Positions 1 through 9,422 of a stretch of DNA of 64,000 nt are shown one piece after another. The notes under the pieces were generated by a model. The model worked only from the letters and a program-made list of their open reading frames with translations, made no database searches and was not told the DNA's origin. Every line of letters starts with the position of its first letter. Position 1 is the first letter of the stretch. Both the position numbers and the translations under genes were made by a program. Source of the stretch: Limnohabitans sp. Its GTDB lineage: Bacteria > Pseudomonadota > Gammaproteobacteria > Burkholderiales > Burkholderiaceae_C. The stretch lies in assembly GCA_030158125.1 (NCBI GenBank), contig JAOATL010000004.1, positions 286,507 through 350,506 on the forward strand, written 5' to 3'.

Positions 1-2549
1 TCGATGTGCCCCCCATGGGTCACTGGGATGAGCTGCGCGGTGATGTGAGCAAAACGTCCGACGTTCCCAAACACTTGTCTGCGGCAAAACAAACGGCCAC
101 CGCGCATTGGGCTGAATTTTTATCGCATCTAGGTGCTTCAGGCATTGAAAGCTTGCCTGCACGCCATGAGGCCATGATGCGACAAGTTCGCGACAACGGC
201 ATGACCTACAACGTCTATGCCAATGCAGACCAACCACAGCGCCCTTGGTCGCTGGATTTGCTGCCGCTGATTTTGTCGCCGCAAGACTGGTCGCAAATTC
301 AAACTGGCGTGGTGCAACGCATGCGCCTGTTGGAAGGCATCATGTCCGATGTTTACGGCATGCAGCATCTTTTAAAACAAGGCGCTGTTCCCTACGCCCT
401 GGTCCAAGGGCATCCCGGCTATTTGCACGCCATGCAAGGCAGCGCGCCAGTAGGCGGTCGGCATTTGAACTTGGCTGCGTTTGACTTGGTCAAAGGCCCA
501 GATGGTTGCTGGTGGCTTTTGTCCCAAAGAACACAAGCACCGTCGGGTTTGGGCTATCTCCTTGAAAACCGGCAAATCATTTCTAACCAATTTTCACGAG
601 CCTTTGAAGCCATGCCTGTGAGGGCCTTGGCCGAGTCCTATCGCTCGTTTGTCAACGCACTCAAGTTGCGTACATCGGCTGGCATGCAAGCGCACATTGC
701 CCTGCTCACGCCAGGCCCTTACAACGAAACTTATTTTGAACAAGCTTACCTCGCACGCTACCTCGGCCTCACGTTGGTACAGGGCAATGACTTGTTGGTG
801 CGCGACGAAAAGCTTTACCTGAAAACCCTTGAAGGCTTGCAGCCCGTTCACGGCTTGCTCAAGCGCGTTGACGACGATTGGTTAGACCCGTTAGAGCTGC
901 GCGCAGAATCCACACTGGGAATTCCAGGTTTGTTGCAAGCCGTTCGCGCTGGCAATGTCTTGGTGGCCAACACACCGGGCTCAGGTTTCTTAGAGTCCAA
1001 CGCACTCTTAGGCTTTTTGCCGCAACTGTCACGCACGCTGTTGCAAGAAGAATTGTTGTTGCCTGCCATTCCCAGTTGGTGGTGCGGCGAGCAAGCGGCC
1101 ATGCATGATGTCTTGCCGCGCTTGCAAGAATGCGTCATCAAACCCACCTACCCTTACACCCCTGACCGCACCAGCTTTGAGCCCGTCATGGGGCATCGCC
1201 TCGATTGGCGTGGGCTAGAGGAATGGCGCACCCGCATTCAAAATGATCCTGAAGCACACACGGTTCAAAGCTTCATCCCTTTGTCGCACACACCCACGTT
1301 TGCCAACCTGCGGTCCATGCCCTCTCGGCCTGCCATTTTGCGCGTCTTTGTGCTCGCCAACGAAGAAGGTGGTTGGCAAGTGTTGCCAGGCGGCTTGGCC
1401 AGGTTGGGCACAGACAACGGCATCGCTTCCATGCAACAAGGTGGCAGCAGTGCCGATGTCTGGGTCTTGGGTGATGCATCAAGCAATGCCACGTTTAGCG
1501 CCACAGAACAAGACAGACCGGCGGTGAAAGAAGCTGTGTTTGTGGCCAATTCACAGCGCCATCGCTTGGTCACCAGCCGCGCGGCTGAAAATTTGTTTTG
1601 GATGGGACGCTACTCTGAGCGAACCGAAAACACACTTCGTTTGTCCAAACTGGCACTTAACACGCTGAACAGCGAAGCACAGCACAGCCCGCAATTGCTC
1701 AATTGGTTGACACAGCTGTGCGTGGTGCATGGTTTGGTGGCACCTGGTGTGGTACAGGCCCAGCATTCAAGACGAGTCTTTGAACGCGCCTTGATTGCAG
1801 GTTTTTGGGATACCCAACACACCACAGGCGTGGGCTACAACTTGCGCGCCATCAAGCTGGCTGCAGCCGCTGTGCGTGAACGACTTTCACCAGAGCATTG
1901 GACCCTGATCGAGCAAACTGAAAATGCATTTTTTCAACCGCAAGAAAACGATGCGCCGGTGGCCAGCAGCGTGTGGGCTCAGCAGCTCTTAGCACGGACC
2001 AGCCAACTGATGGCAGCCCTCACTGGCGCCCAAACAGACCGCATGACACGCGATGATGGCTGGCGACTGCTGTCCATTGGACGGCACATTGAGCGCCTCG
2101 ATTTTTTGGCACACGCCCTCGCCACAGCCGTCGAAACGCAATGTCTTCAAAATCAAGCTGGCTTTGATGCTGTCTTGGCTTTGTTTGACAGCACCATCTC
2201 ATTTCACGCGCAATACCAACAAAGCCGCACCTTGGGTGCACTCTTAGAGTTGCTACTGACCCACACCGACAACCCGCGCGCCTTAGGTTGGGTGGCTCAA
2301 ACTTTGCGCGGCCGATTGGCAAAAATGGGTCACCTGGCCAATGGTGCGACGGAAGAAATGTCGCACAAAATTCCAAAGCTTTCCGAGCTTGATTTCCAAT
2401 CGCTATCGACCGATGGCCTTCACCCAACGCCTGAACTGCTGTCCTTGTTGCGCCAATGTCGAGAGACCGCCAGAACAGTGTCTGATCAGCTGAACAGTTT
2501 GTTTTTCTCACACAGCGATGAATCACAGCAAAGCGTGGGGGCCAGCTAA
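1..2549 (+). CDS. Circularly permuted ATP-grasp / alpha-E fusion protein (5' end probably outside window)
   Basis: The reading frame is open to the left edge and the first in-window start is a GTG at 6, so the N-terminus is probably cut off; 847 residues are visible from that GTG. Roughly residues 40-480 look like a circularly permuted type 2 ATP-grasp domain (motifs RQVRDNGMTYNVYA, PQRPWSLDLLPLI, VIKPTYPY). From about residue 525 a second, all-helical alpha-E domain begins with SRAAENLFWMGRYSERTENT, a family hallmark. In many bacteria these are two genes; here they are fused. The family is predicted to form amide or peptide-like bonds, but its substrate is unknown. A transglutaminase-like gene follows after 18 bases, the usual partner. 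Confidence 0.85.
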   Translation, partial: DVPPMGHWDELRGDVSKTSDVPKHLSAAKQTATAHWAEFLSHLGASGIESLPARHEAMMRQVRDNGMTYNVYANADQPQRPWSLDLLPLILSPQDWSQIQTGVVQRMRLLEGIMSDVYGMQHLLKQGAVPYALVQGHPGYLHAMQGSAPVGGRHLNLAAFDLVKGPDGCWWLLSQRTQAPSGLGYLLENRQIISNQFSRAFEAMPVRALAESYRSFVNALKLRTSAGMQAHIALLTPGPYNETYFEQAYLARYLGLTLVQGNDLLVRDEKLYLKTLEGLQPVHGLLKRVDDDWLDPLELRAESTLGIPGLLQAVRAGNVLVANTPGSGFLESNALLGFLPQLSRTLLQEELLLPAIPSWWCGEQAAMHDVLPRLQECVIKPTYPYTPDRTSFEPVMGHRLDWRGLEEWRTRIQNDPEAHTVQSFIPLSHTPTFANLRSMPSRPAILRVFVLANEEGGWQVLPGGLARLGTDNGIASMQQGGSSADVWVLGDASSNATFSATEQDRPAVKEAVFVANSQRHRLVTSRAAENLFWMGRYSERTENTLRLSKLALNTLNSEAQHSPQLLNWLTQLCVVHGLVAPGVVQAQHSRRVFERALIAGFWDTQHTTGVGYNLRAIKLAAAAVRERLSPEHWTLIEQTENAFFQPQENDAPVASSVWAQQLLARTSQLMAALTGAQTDRMTRDDGWRLLSIGRHIERLDFLAHALATAVETQCLQNQAGFDAVLALFDSTISFHAQYQQSRTLGALLELLLTHTDNPRALGWVAQTLRGRLAKMGHLANGATEEMSHKIPKLSELDFQSLSTDGLHPTPELLSLLRQCRETARTVSDQLNSLFFSHSDESQQSVGAS

Positions 2550-2567
2550 AAAGCCACGGCCAAAGAC

Positions 2568-3491
2568 ATGAAGCTTCGCATCACCCACAACACGCATTAC
2601 AGCTACACCCCCATGGTGGTGACAGCGCAACATGTGGCGCATCTAGAGCCGGTGAACACACCTTGCCAGATTTGCCTTTTGCACACGCTCAGCACGCTGC
2701 CTCAAGCGCACAAAATCAGCCGCCATCAAGATGCGTTTGGCAACCACCGCTCTTACTGGTCTCTGCCTGCCGCACACAGCACACTGCAAGTCAACGCACA
2801 GTCGGTCCTTGAAACCTATGCCATGCCGACAGCGCAAATTGCCGAATTGACAGCCTACGCAGGCACGCTCACTTGGGAACAAGCGCAAAAAGCCTACGCC
2901 TTTCAAGCCGGTCAAGCCTGCGATGAAGCCACTGGCTTTGCCTATGCTTCGCACCACGCGCCCATCGACATCGCATTCAAACGCTACGCCCAAAGCAGCT
3001 TCACACCCGGCAGGCACTTGTTGGATGCCGCACATGACTTGATGCACCGCATTCACACAGAATTCAAGTACGAATCTCTGAGCACCGACATCAGCACCCC
3101 GGCCTTGAAAGTCCTGACAGACAAACGTGGTGTTTGCCAAGACTTTGCACATGTCATGCTGGCTTGTTTGCGTAGCATGGGTCTGGCGGCCAGGTATGTC
3201 AGCGGCTATTTGTTGACGGAGCCGCCCCCCGGCCAAGCCAGATTGCTTGGCAGTGATGCGTCTCACGCTTGGGTCTCGCTTCGTGTACCCAACGTCAAAG
3301 CATGCACCAGCACCGAATCTTGGTACGATTTAGATCCCACCAACCACCGGGAAGGCTGGAGCAGCCCTGGCACAGACTATGTGCGCTTGGCTGTTGGCCG
3401 CGATTTTGCAGATGTCTCACCCCTGCGAGGCGTGTTGCAAGGTGGGGCCAACCACACACTGCAAGTCCAAGTGACTGTGGAACCCATTTAA
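2568..3491 (+). CDS. Transglutaminase-like cysteine peptidase-fold protein
   Basis: This 307-residue protein has an N-terminal bacterial transglutaminase-like beta domain (starting KLRITHNTHYSYTPMV) and a C-terminal transglutaminase core. A catalytic triad can be read as Cys190 (KRGVCQDFAHVML), His233 (ASHAWVSL) and Asp256 (WYDLDPTNH). No signal peptide is evident, so it is probably cytoplasmic. It lies 18 bases behind the ATP-grasp/alpha-E gene, so the two are probably co-transcribed. In this conserved pairing the protein is thought to cleave or transfer amide bonds of whatever the ATP-grasp protein makes; that role is inference. Confidence 0.85.
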   Translation: MKLRITHNTHYSYTPMVVTAQHVAHLEPVNTPCQICLLHTLSTLPQAHKISRHQDAFGNHRSYWSLPAAHSTLQVNAQSVLETYAMPTAQIAELTAYAGTLTWEQAQKAYAFQAGQACDEATGFAYASHHAPIDIAFKRYAQSSFTPGRHLLDAAHDLMHRIHTEFKYESLSTDISTPALKVLTDKRGVCQDFAHVMLACLRSMGLAARYVSGYLLTEPPPGQARLLGSDASHAWVSLRVPNVKACTSTESWYDLDPTNHREGWSSPGTDYVRLAVGRDFADVSPLRGVLQGGANHTLQVQVTVEPI

Positions 3492-3515
3492 TTTTTCGAA
3501 AGTACAGAGCCCATC

Positions 3516-3971
3516 ATGTCCATCTACAAACGCCTCGAAGCACTTCAAATCACATTGCCCCCGGTTGCCACCCCAGCGGCGGCTTATGTGCCTTTTGTCA
3601 AATCAGGGAACTTGGTATTTCTCAGCGGCCACATCTCTAAAAAAGACGGCCAAGTTTGGGCCGGCCAATTGGGCAAGAACATGCACACTGATGAAGGCAA
3701 GTTGGCAGCGCGCGCTGTGGCCATCGATTTGATGGGCACCTTGCAAGCTGCCGTGGGCGACCTTCACAAAATCACTCGCATCGTCAAAGTGATGAGTTTG
3801 GTCAACTCCACACCAGACTTCACCGAGCAACATTTGGTGACCAATGGCTGCAGCGAGTTGCTGGGTCAGGTATTTGGTGATGCGGGCGTGCATGCGCGCA
3901 GTGCTTTCGGCGTCGCGCAATTGCCCATGGGTGCCTGTGTCGAAATTGAGTTGATTGCAGAACTGGCTTGA
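3516..3971 (+). CDS. RidA family protein (YjgF/YER057c/UK114)
   Basis: The protein has 151 residues and reads as a RidA-like single-domain protein: N-terminal PFVKSGNLVFLSGHISKKDG and C-terminal SAFGVAQLPMGACVEIE. RidA proteins form trimers and hydrolyse reactive enamine or imine intermediates released by PLP enzymes. It belongs to the longer, roughly 150-residue subgroup, not the 128-residue archetype, and the usual catalytic Arg near the C-terminus (R-x3-E-x-E) is not obvious. The exact substrate is therefore open. It starts 24 bases after the transglutaminase gene on the same strand and may belong to the same transcript. Confidence 0.85.
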   Translation: MSIYKRLEALQITLPPVATPAAAYVPFVKSGNLVFLSGHISKKDGQVWAGQLGKNMHTDEGKLAARAVAIDLMGTLQAAVGDLHKITRIVKVMSLVNSTPDFTEQHLVTNGCSELLGQVFGDAGVHARSAFGVAQLPMGACVEIELIAELA

Positions 3972-4039
3972 AGAAGGGGATGGGAGGCTCTGCCCCCGCC
4001 TAAACTTCTAGATTCAACAAATTTGCCACATTGTTAATC

Positions 4040-4212
4040 CATGCAAGCACTTGGCAAGACAATGCAAAAATTGAAGCTTTGAGAGGGGAAATGCAGATTT
4101 TTCGTGAATATGTATATCTTTTATGTAAATTATTAGTTACAAGATACGCATAAATGTATACAAAAAGAATTACTATGAATTCTTAAGTCAACATTTAACA
4201 AGGAAATCTGTC
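4040..4212 (+). promoter_or_regulatory. AT-rich upstream region of the orphan response regulator
   Basis: The bases before the regulator gene are strikingly AT-rich compared with the rest of the window, especially from about 4097. A perfect 8-base palindrome TGTATACA lies at 4155-4162 and a related TGTATATC at 4111-4118, 44 bases apart. A Shine-Dalgarno-like AAGGAA sits just before the ATG at 4213. A promoter is likely here, but I cannot assign -35 and -10 boxes with confidence. Confidence 0.5.
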
Positions 4213-4902
4213 ATGAAACCACTCTGCGTCAGCTTCGTTGAGCAAGACCCCCAATTGGCAGAACAAGTGCTCATGCACCTGAACAACACGGGCATGCAGG
4301 GCTTTCATTGCAAACATCCAGATGAATTGGCGCAACAGAATTCCCAAACGCAATGTGACGTCTTGATATTGGATGCTGTCACGCTGGGTGAACAATGCCA
4401 CACAATGGCCGCACAATGGGCCAAACACCCGGAGCTTCGAGTCATCATGGTGGCGCCAGCCGCACAACCTGAAGAGCGAATCGCAGCCATTGCGGCCGGT
4501 GCTGACGTGTGCATCAGCAAACCCTTCAATCCGATTGAGCTGATTGCCATCATCCAACGCTTGGCCGCCAGACTGCCCAGAACACTCCAAAAAGCTTGGA
4601 CCATTGACCCGATGCGGTCTTTGATCACGGGCCCAAGCAACAACGCCATATGCCTCACAGCCATGGAGACTGTTCTTCTCACGCAGTTGGCCATGGCCCC
4701 ACAACAAGCCTTGCGCAGCGATGCCCTTGAAATGGCCATCTGGGGGCTTTCAGACTTTTACAACAACAAGCGTTTGCAAGTGTGTGTGTCTCGCCTGCGC
4801 AAAAAACTCACGCACCGTCACGGGCCCGAAGAGCTGCTGGCAACTTGCTGGCGTTCAACGTATCAGTTTGTACCTCGCATGCACTTTGCGCCCAAACACT
4901 GA
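4213..4902 (+). CDS. OmpR/PhoB-type response regulator with atypical receiver
   Basis: The protein has 229 residues. Residues 1-120 form a receiver-like domain with the expected phospho-acceptor Asp54 (VLILDAVT) and Lys103 (CISKPFN). Other pocket positions are unusual: the acidic cluster reads E10-Q11-D12 where E-D-D is typical, and the conserved Thr/Ser position is Ala81 (VIMVAP). Residues about 135-225 form a winged-helix DNA-binding domain (LTAMETVLLTQL, VCVSRLRKKL). No histidine kinase gene is adjacent, so it is an orphan. The gene ends nine bases before the convergent parC stop. It is clearly in the family; whether it responds to phosphorylation is uncertain. Confidence 0.85.
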   Translation: MKPLCVSFVEQDPQLAEQVLMHLNNTGMQGFHCKHPDELAQQNSQTQCDVLILDAVTLGEQCHTMAAQWAKHPELRVIMVAPAAQPEERIAAIAAGADVCISKPFNPIELIAIIQRLAARLPRTLQKAWTIDPMRSLITGPSNNAICLTAMETVLLTQLAMAPQQALRSDALEMAIWGLSDFYNNKRLQVCVSRLRKKLTHRHGPEELLATCWRSTYQFVPRMHFAPKH

Positions 4903-4911
4903 ACCTGAGGT

Positions 4912-7281
4912 TTATTCCACACGTGCAATGTGCGTGGGCTTGAAACCCAGATCTGCAGCTTTGCCTTTTCGTGCTCTGGCCGCGCGCGCGTTGTTCAAGC
5001 TGCGAATTTCCAAAGTCTCCTCACGGTCTTTGCCGCCTCGACCAATGCCTGTCAGCTTCACACTGCGGGTATAGGCCGCAGCGCCAGCCAATGCGTCTTT
5101 GGCTTCTAAATCCAACAGCATCAAACCTCGCCCACCTTTTTCCATCAGCTTGAGTTCACTGATTTCAAAAGTAAGGATGCGGCCGCCTGTGGAGGCACAT
5201 GCCACATGGGTTGCAGCCGGCATTGCAACAGCGCCAGGCTGTGGGGTTGCATTGGAGCCAGACACATGGGAAGGTGCACAAACAGACTCACCCTCACCCA
5301 CTGTGAGGAATGACTTGCCGCCTTTTTGACGAGAAATCATGTTGTCCACTGTGGCCATGAAACCATAGCCACCAGAACTGGACAACAGCAAGGTGGCTGT
5401 CGCAGGTCCCGCAAAGAAGTGCGCCACTTGCGTACCCGCCTCTAGTTCAATCAAGGTGGTAATGGGCTGACCATCGCCGCGCGCGCCAGGCAAAGACGCC
5501 ACAGGCACAGAGTAAACGCGGCCACTGCCCTTTTGTGCTGTACCAAACGCCAACAGCGTGTCGACAGTGCGGCATTCGAAGGTGCCGTACAGACCGTCGC
5601 CCGCTTTGAATGCAAAACTGCTGGCATCGTGACCATGACCTTGGCGAGCACGCACCCAACCTTTTTGCGACACCACCACCGTGACGGGCTCGTCCACCAC
5701 TTTCACTTCGGCCACAGCCTTCTTTTCTTCCTGAATCAGTGTACGGCGGGGATCGGCAAAGGTCTTGGCGTCTTGCTCAATCTCTTTGACCATCAAACGT
5801 TTCAGCGATGCTGGGTTGGCCAAAATTTCTTCGAGTTGAGTTTGCTCTGTACGCAACTCTTTCAACTCTTGCTCAATCTTGATGCCCTCCAAACGGGCCA
5901 ATTGGCGAAGGCGAATTTCAAGAATGTCTTCAGCTTGTCGTTCACTGAGCTTGAAGCGATCCATCAAGGCCTGTTTGGGCTCATCGCTTTGGCGAATGAT
6001 GGCAATCACCTCATCGATGTTGAGCAACACCAGCTGACGACCCTCCAAAATGTGGATACGGTCCATGACTTTGCCTAAGCGATGCTCGGACCGTCGAACG
6101 ATGGTTTGCTGACGGAACGTGATCCATTCAGAAATCATTTGGCGCAAGGACTTTTGGACCGGTTTGCCATCAATGCCCACCGAGGTCATGTTGATGGGTG
6201 ACGATGTTTCCAAGCTGGTGTGGGCCAGCAAAGCTGTGATCAATTCTTGCTGTTCAATGCGGCTGGTTTTAGGTTCAAACACCAAACGCACCGCGGCATC
6301 TTTGCTAGACTCATCGCGCACCACATCGAGCACCGACAAGATGCTGGCCTTGAGTTGCATTTGATCAGCACTTAAGGCTTTTTTGCCCGCCTTCACTTTG
6401 GGATTGGTGAGCTCTTCAATTTCTTCCAACACTTTTTGCGAACTGACGCCGATGGGCAACTCAGTGACCACCAATTGCCACTGTCCGCGCGCCATGTCTT
6501 CAATTTTCCAACGTGCGCGAACTTTGAGTGACCCACGGCCAGTACGGTAGGCATCGGCAATGTCACTGGCTGGGCTGATGATTTGACCACCACCTGGATA
6601 GTCGGGGCCCGGAATGAGTGCGAACAATTCTTCGTCACTGAGCTTGGGCGATTTGATGAGTGCCACGCAAGCATCGGCCACTTCACGCAAATTGTGACTT
6701 GGAATTTCGGTGGCCAAACCCACTGCAATGCCACTGGCACCATTCATCAATACAAAAGGCAAGCGCGCTGGCAACTGTCGGGGTTCCTCTGTGGAGCCGT
6801 CATAGTTGGGAATAAAGTCGACTGTGCCTTGGTCAATTTCATCCAACAACAAAGTCGTGATCTTGGAAAGTCGCGCTTCGGTGTAACGCATGGCCGCCGC
6901 ACCATCGCCGTCGCGGCTGCCAAAGTTGCCTTGACCATCAATCAGGGGGTAGCGCTGGCTGAAGTCTTGCGCCATGCGCACCAACGCATCGTAAGCCGCT
7001 TGGTCGCCGTGCGGATGAAAACGACCCAACACATCGCCCACCACACGAGCACTTTTGACTGGCTTGGCGCCTGTGGCCCCCGAGAAGTCTAGACCCATGC
7101 GGGACATCGAATAAAGAATGCGGCGTTGCACTGGCTTTTGGCCATCGCACACATCGGGCAACGCACGGCCCTTGACCACGCTTAGCGCATATTCAAGGTA
7201 AGCACGCTGTGCGTAGGTGGCCAAGTTCAAGGAGTCATCGGACTCGCTGTTTTGCAGGTCTAAAGTGGGTTGATCATTCAT
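4912..7281 (-). CDS. parC: DNA topoisomerase IV subunit A
   Basis: The 789-residue breakage-reunion subunit of topoisomerase IV, which with ParE decatenates sister chromosomes using ATP. The catalytic tyrosine is Tyr133 in [13 protein letters not shown]. The quinolone-interacting segment reads [15 protein letters not shown], so Gln94 and Asp98 stand where E. coli ParC has Ser80 and Glu84. The C-terminal part (roughly residue 500 onward, with repeated GxGR-type turns) fits the beta-pinwheel domain. ParC is favoured over GyrA because a ParE-type subunit is encoded 35 bases upstream on the same strand and there is no GyrA-like acidic tail. Confidence 0.95.
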   Translation of the reverse strand: MNDQPTLDLQNSESDDSLNLATYAQRAYLEYALSVVKGRALPDVCDGQKPVQRRILYSMSRMGLDFSGATGAKPVKSARVVGDVLGRFHPHGDQAAYDALVRMAQDFSQRYPLIDGQGNFGSRDGDGAAAMRYTEARLSKITTLLLDEIDQGTVDFIPNYDGSTEEPRQLPARLPFVLMNGASGIAVGLATEIPSHNLREVADACVALIKSPKLSDEELFALIPGPDYPGGGQIISPASDIADAYRTGRGSLKVRARWKIEDMARGQWQLVVTELPIGVSSQKVLEEIEELTNPKVKAGKKALSADQMQLKASILSVLDVVRDESSKDAAVRLVFEPKTSRIEQQELITALLAHTSLETSSPINMTSVGIDGKPVQKSLRQMISEWITFRQQTIVRRSEHRLGKVMDRIHILEGRQLVLLNIDEVIAIIRQSDEPKQALMDRFKLSERQAEDILEIRLRQLARLEGIKIEQELKELRTEQTQLEEILANPASLKRLMVKEIEQDAKTFADPRRTLIQEEKKAVAEVKVVDEPVTVVVSQKGWVRARQGHGHDASSFAFKAGDGLYGTFECRTVDTLLAFGTAQKGSGRVYSVPVASLPGARGDGQPITTLIELEAGTQVAHFFAGPATATLLLSSSGGYGFMATVDNMISRQKGGKSFLTVGEGESVCAPSHVSGSNATPQPGAVAMPAATHVACASTGGRILTFEISELKLMEKGGRGLMLLDLEAKDALAGAAAYTRSVKLTGIGRGGKDREETLEIRSLNNARAARARKGKAADLGFKPTHIARVE

Positions 7282-7316
7282 GGTGTGTTCAATTCAATTT
7301 TGCGCATGGCAAGCGA

Positions 7317-9296
7317 TTAGATGTCCACGTCGATGTCATCGCCGTGCAACTCCATGAGTTCACGGCGTGCCGCGGCCTCGCCTTTGCCCATCAATTGCGT
7401 GATCAAACTTTCAGTTTGTGCAAAATTCAAAGTGCCCAATTGCACAGGCAGCAAACGGCGGGTATCAGGGTTCAGCGTGGTTTCCCACAACTGCTCGGCA
7501 CTCATCTCGCCCAAGCCTTTGAAACGGCTGATGCTCCAAGCGCCCTCGCGCACACCATCTTTGCGCAACTTGTCGAGCATGCTTTGCAACTCGGCATCGT
7601 CCAAAGCATACATTTTGGAAGCTGGTTTTTTGCCGCGCGCTGGTGCATCCACTCGGAACAAAGGTGGACGCGCCACAAACACATTGCCGGTTTCGATCAG
7701 CTTGGGAAAATGGCGGAAGAACAGCGTGAGCAGCAAGACTTGAATGTGCGAGCCATCCACATCAGCATCACTCAAGATGCAAATTTTGCCGTAACGCAAA
7801 CCCGACAAATCGGGCGAGTCGTTGGGGCCATGGGGGTCCACACCAATCGCGACGGAGATGTCGTGAATTTCGTTGTTGGCAAACAACCGATCACGATCGA
7901 CTTCCCACGTGTTAAGGACCTTGCCGCGCAGCGGCAAAATGGCTTGACACTCTTTGTCTCGGCCCATCTTGGCACTGCCGCCCGCCGAGTCGCCCTCGAC
8001 CAAAAACACCTCATTGTGCGCCGTGTCTTTGCTTTCGCAGTCGGTCAATTTACCTGGTAAAACCGCCACACCAGAGCTCTTGCGCTTCTCCACTTTTTGG
8101 CCCGCTTTTTGGCGGTGCTGTGCGGCCTTGATGGCCAGCTCAGCCAATTTCTTGCCATACTCCACGTGCTCGTTGAGCCACAACTCCAAACTAGGGCGCA
8201 CAAAGCTGGAAACCAAACGCACGGCATCACGCGAATTCAAGCGTTCTTTGATTTGTCCTTGAAATTGGGGGTCGAGCACTTTGGCCGACAGCACAAAACT
8301 GGCGCGTGCAAACACGTCCTCTGGCATGAGCTTGACGCCCTTGGGCAGCAAACTATGCAATTCGATGAAACTTTTAACCGCCGTGAACAAGCCGTCGCGT
8401 AAACCACTGTCGTGCGTGCCACCCGCGCTGGTGGGAATCAAGTTTACATAACTCTCTCGAACCGGCTGGCCGTCCTCGGTAAATGCCACAGCCCAACTGG
8501 CGCCTTCGCCTTCAGCAAAGCTGTCGTTGTTGCCATCGGCAAAGCCTTCGCCTTCAAACAAGGGGATGACAGGGTCGCCGTGCAATGTTTGCATGAGGTA
8601 ATCACGCAAGCCCGCTTTGTATTGCCACGTTTGAGTGTCCTTGGTTTTCTCATTGAGCAAGGTCACTGTGACACCGGGCATGAGCACCGCTTTGCTGCGC
8701 AGCAAATGCGTGAGCTCGGCCATCGGCAACGCACTCGATTCAAAATATTTGGCATCGGGCCATACGCGCACAGTGGTGCCCTGCTTGCGATCCCCCTCAC
8801 CCGCTTTGCGCGTGACCAAGGCTTCCACCACATCGCCGCCCGAAAAAGCCAATGTGGCCACTTGACCTTCACGATAACTGCTGGCTTCCAAACGCTTGGC
8901 CAGCGCATTGGTAACGCTGACACCCACACCGTGCAAACCGCCTGAAAAACTGTAGGCACCGCCCTTGCCTTTGTCGAACTTGCCGCCCGCATGCAAGCGT
9001 GTGAACACCAATTCAATGACCGGCGCTTTTTCCTCAGGGTGCAGCCCAAAGGGAATGCCACGACCATCGTCTTCTATGCTGACCGAACCATCGGCGTGCA
9101 GGGTGACTTTGATTTTTTTACCGTGGCCAGCCAGCGCTTCGTCGGCAGCGTTGTCCAACACCTCTTGAATCACGTGCAAGGGGTTGTCGGTTCGGGTGTA
9201 CATGCCCGGGCGTTGTTTGACGGGCTCTAGGCCTTTGAGAACTCGAATTGAGCCTTCGCCATATTCAGGAGATGCATTGGAGGTAGTAGTAGCCAT
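7317..9296 (-). CDS. parE: DNA topoisomerase IV subunit B
   Basis: The ATPase subunit of topoisomerase IV, 659 residues from the ATG at 9296 (MATTTSNASPEYGEGSIRVL). An in-frame extension to 9470 exists but its sequence is not family-like, so the ATG is preferred. GHKL ATPase motifs are visible (DNAADEALAGHG, DDGRGIPFG, GGLHGVGVSVTNALA). The TOPRIM metal-binding motifs follow (VEGDSAGGSAKMGRD; DADVDGSHIQ). The short C-terminus matches ParE and not the longer GyrB. parC follows after 35 bases, so the two subunits are probably made from one mRNA. Confidence 0.95.
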   Translation of the reverse strand: MATTTSNASPEYGEGSIRVLKGLEPVKQRPGMYTRTDNPLHVIQEVLDNAADEALAGHGKKIKVTLHADGSVSIEDDGRGIPFGLHPEEKAPVIELVFTRLHAGGKFDKGKGGAYSFSGGLHGVGVSVTNALAKRLEASSYREGQVATLAFSGGDVVEALVTRKAGEGDRKQGTTVRVWPDAKYFESSALPMAELTHLLRSKAVLMPGVTVTLLNEKTKDTQTWQYKAGLRDYLMQTLHGDPVIPLFEGEGFADGNNDSFAEGEGASWAVAFTEDGQPVRESYVNLIPTSAGGTHDSGLRDGLFTAVKSFIELHSLLPKGVKLMPEDVFARASFVLSAKVLDPQFQGQIKERLNSRDAVRLVSSFVRPSLELWLNEHVEYGKKLAELAIKAAQHRQKAGQKVEKRKSSGVAVLPGKLTDCESKDTAHNEVFLVEGDSAGGSAKMGRDKECQAILPLRGKVLNTWEVDRDRLFANNEIHDISVAIGVDPHGPNDSPDLSGLRYGKICILSDADVDGSHIQVLLLTLFFRHFPKLIETGNVFVARPPLFRVDAPARGKKPASKMYALDDAELQSMLDKLRKDGVREGAWSISRFKGLGEMSAEQLWETTLNPDTRRLLPVQLGTLNFAQTESLITQLMGKGEAAARRELMELHGDDIDVDI

Positions 9297-9351
9297 GGGC
9301 GCAGATTGTAGTGTGATTTCAAACAAACCACTGGATGAATTTACAGCCCTG

Positions 9352-9370
9352 CAGAACCGCGAAGGTTCTG
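9352..9370. repeat. Inverted repeat in the parE / methyltransferase divergent region
   Basis: CAGAACC-GCGAA-GGTTCTG is a perfect 7-base stem with a 5-base loop. It lies between the divergent starts of parE (9296) and the methyltransferase (9423). It could be an operator or an RNA hairpin in one of the leaders. No T-run follows, so it is not a terminator. Confidence 0.4.
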
Positions 9371-9422
9371 GACATTCAGGCATCATTGCCCATTCACAAC
9401 CCTGAACAGAAAATTCCCCGAC

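Noticed and set aside
2643..3266. Minus-strand ORF (207 codons) opposite the transglutaminase gene
   Set aside because: The transglutaminase frame has a full catalytic triad and operon context; the opposite frame has neither.
4040..4212. AT-rich stretch considered as the edge of a genomic island
   Set aside because: It is under 200 bases, with no mobility genes, tRNA or direct repeats, and the genes on both sides look native.
7209..8060. Long + strand ORF (283 codons) opposite parC/parE
   Set aside because: It overlaps two certain genes on the other strand and spans their junction, with no family resemblance.
9352..9370. Inverted repeat considered as a LexA box
   Set aside because: It lacks the CTGT-N8-ACAG pattern.
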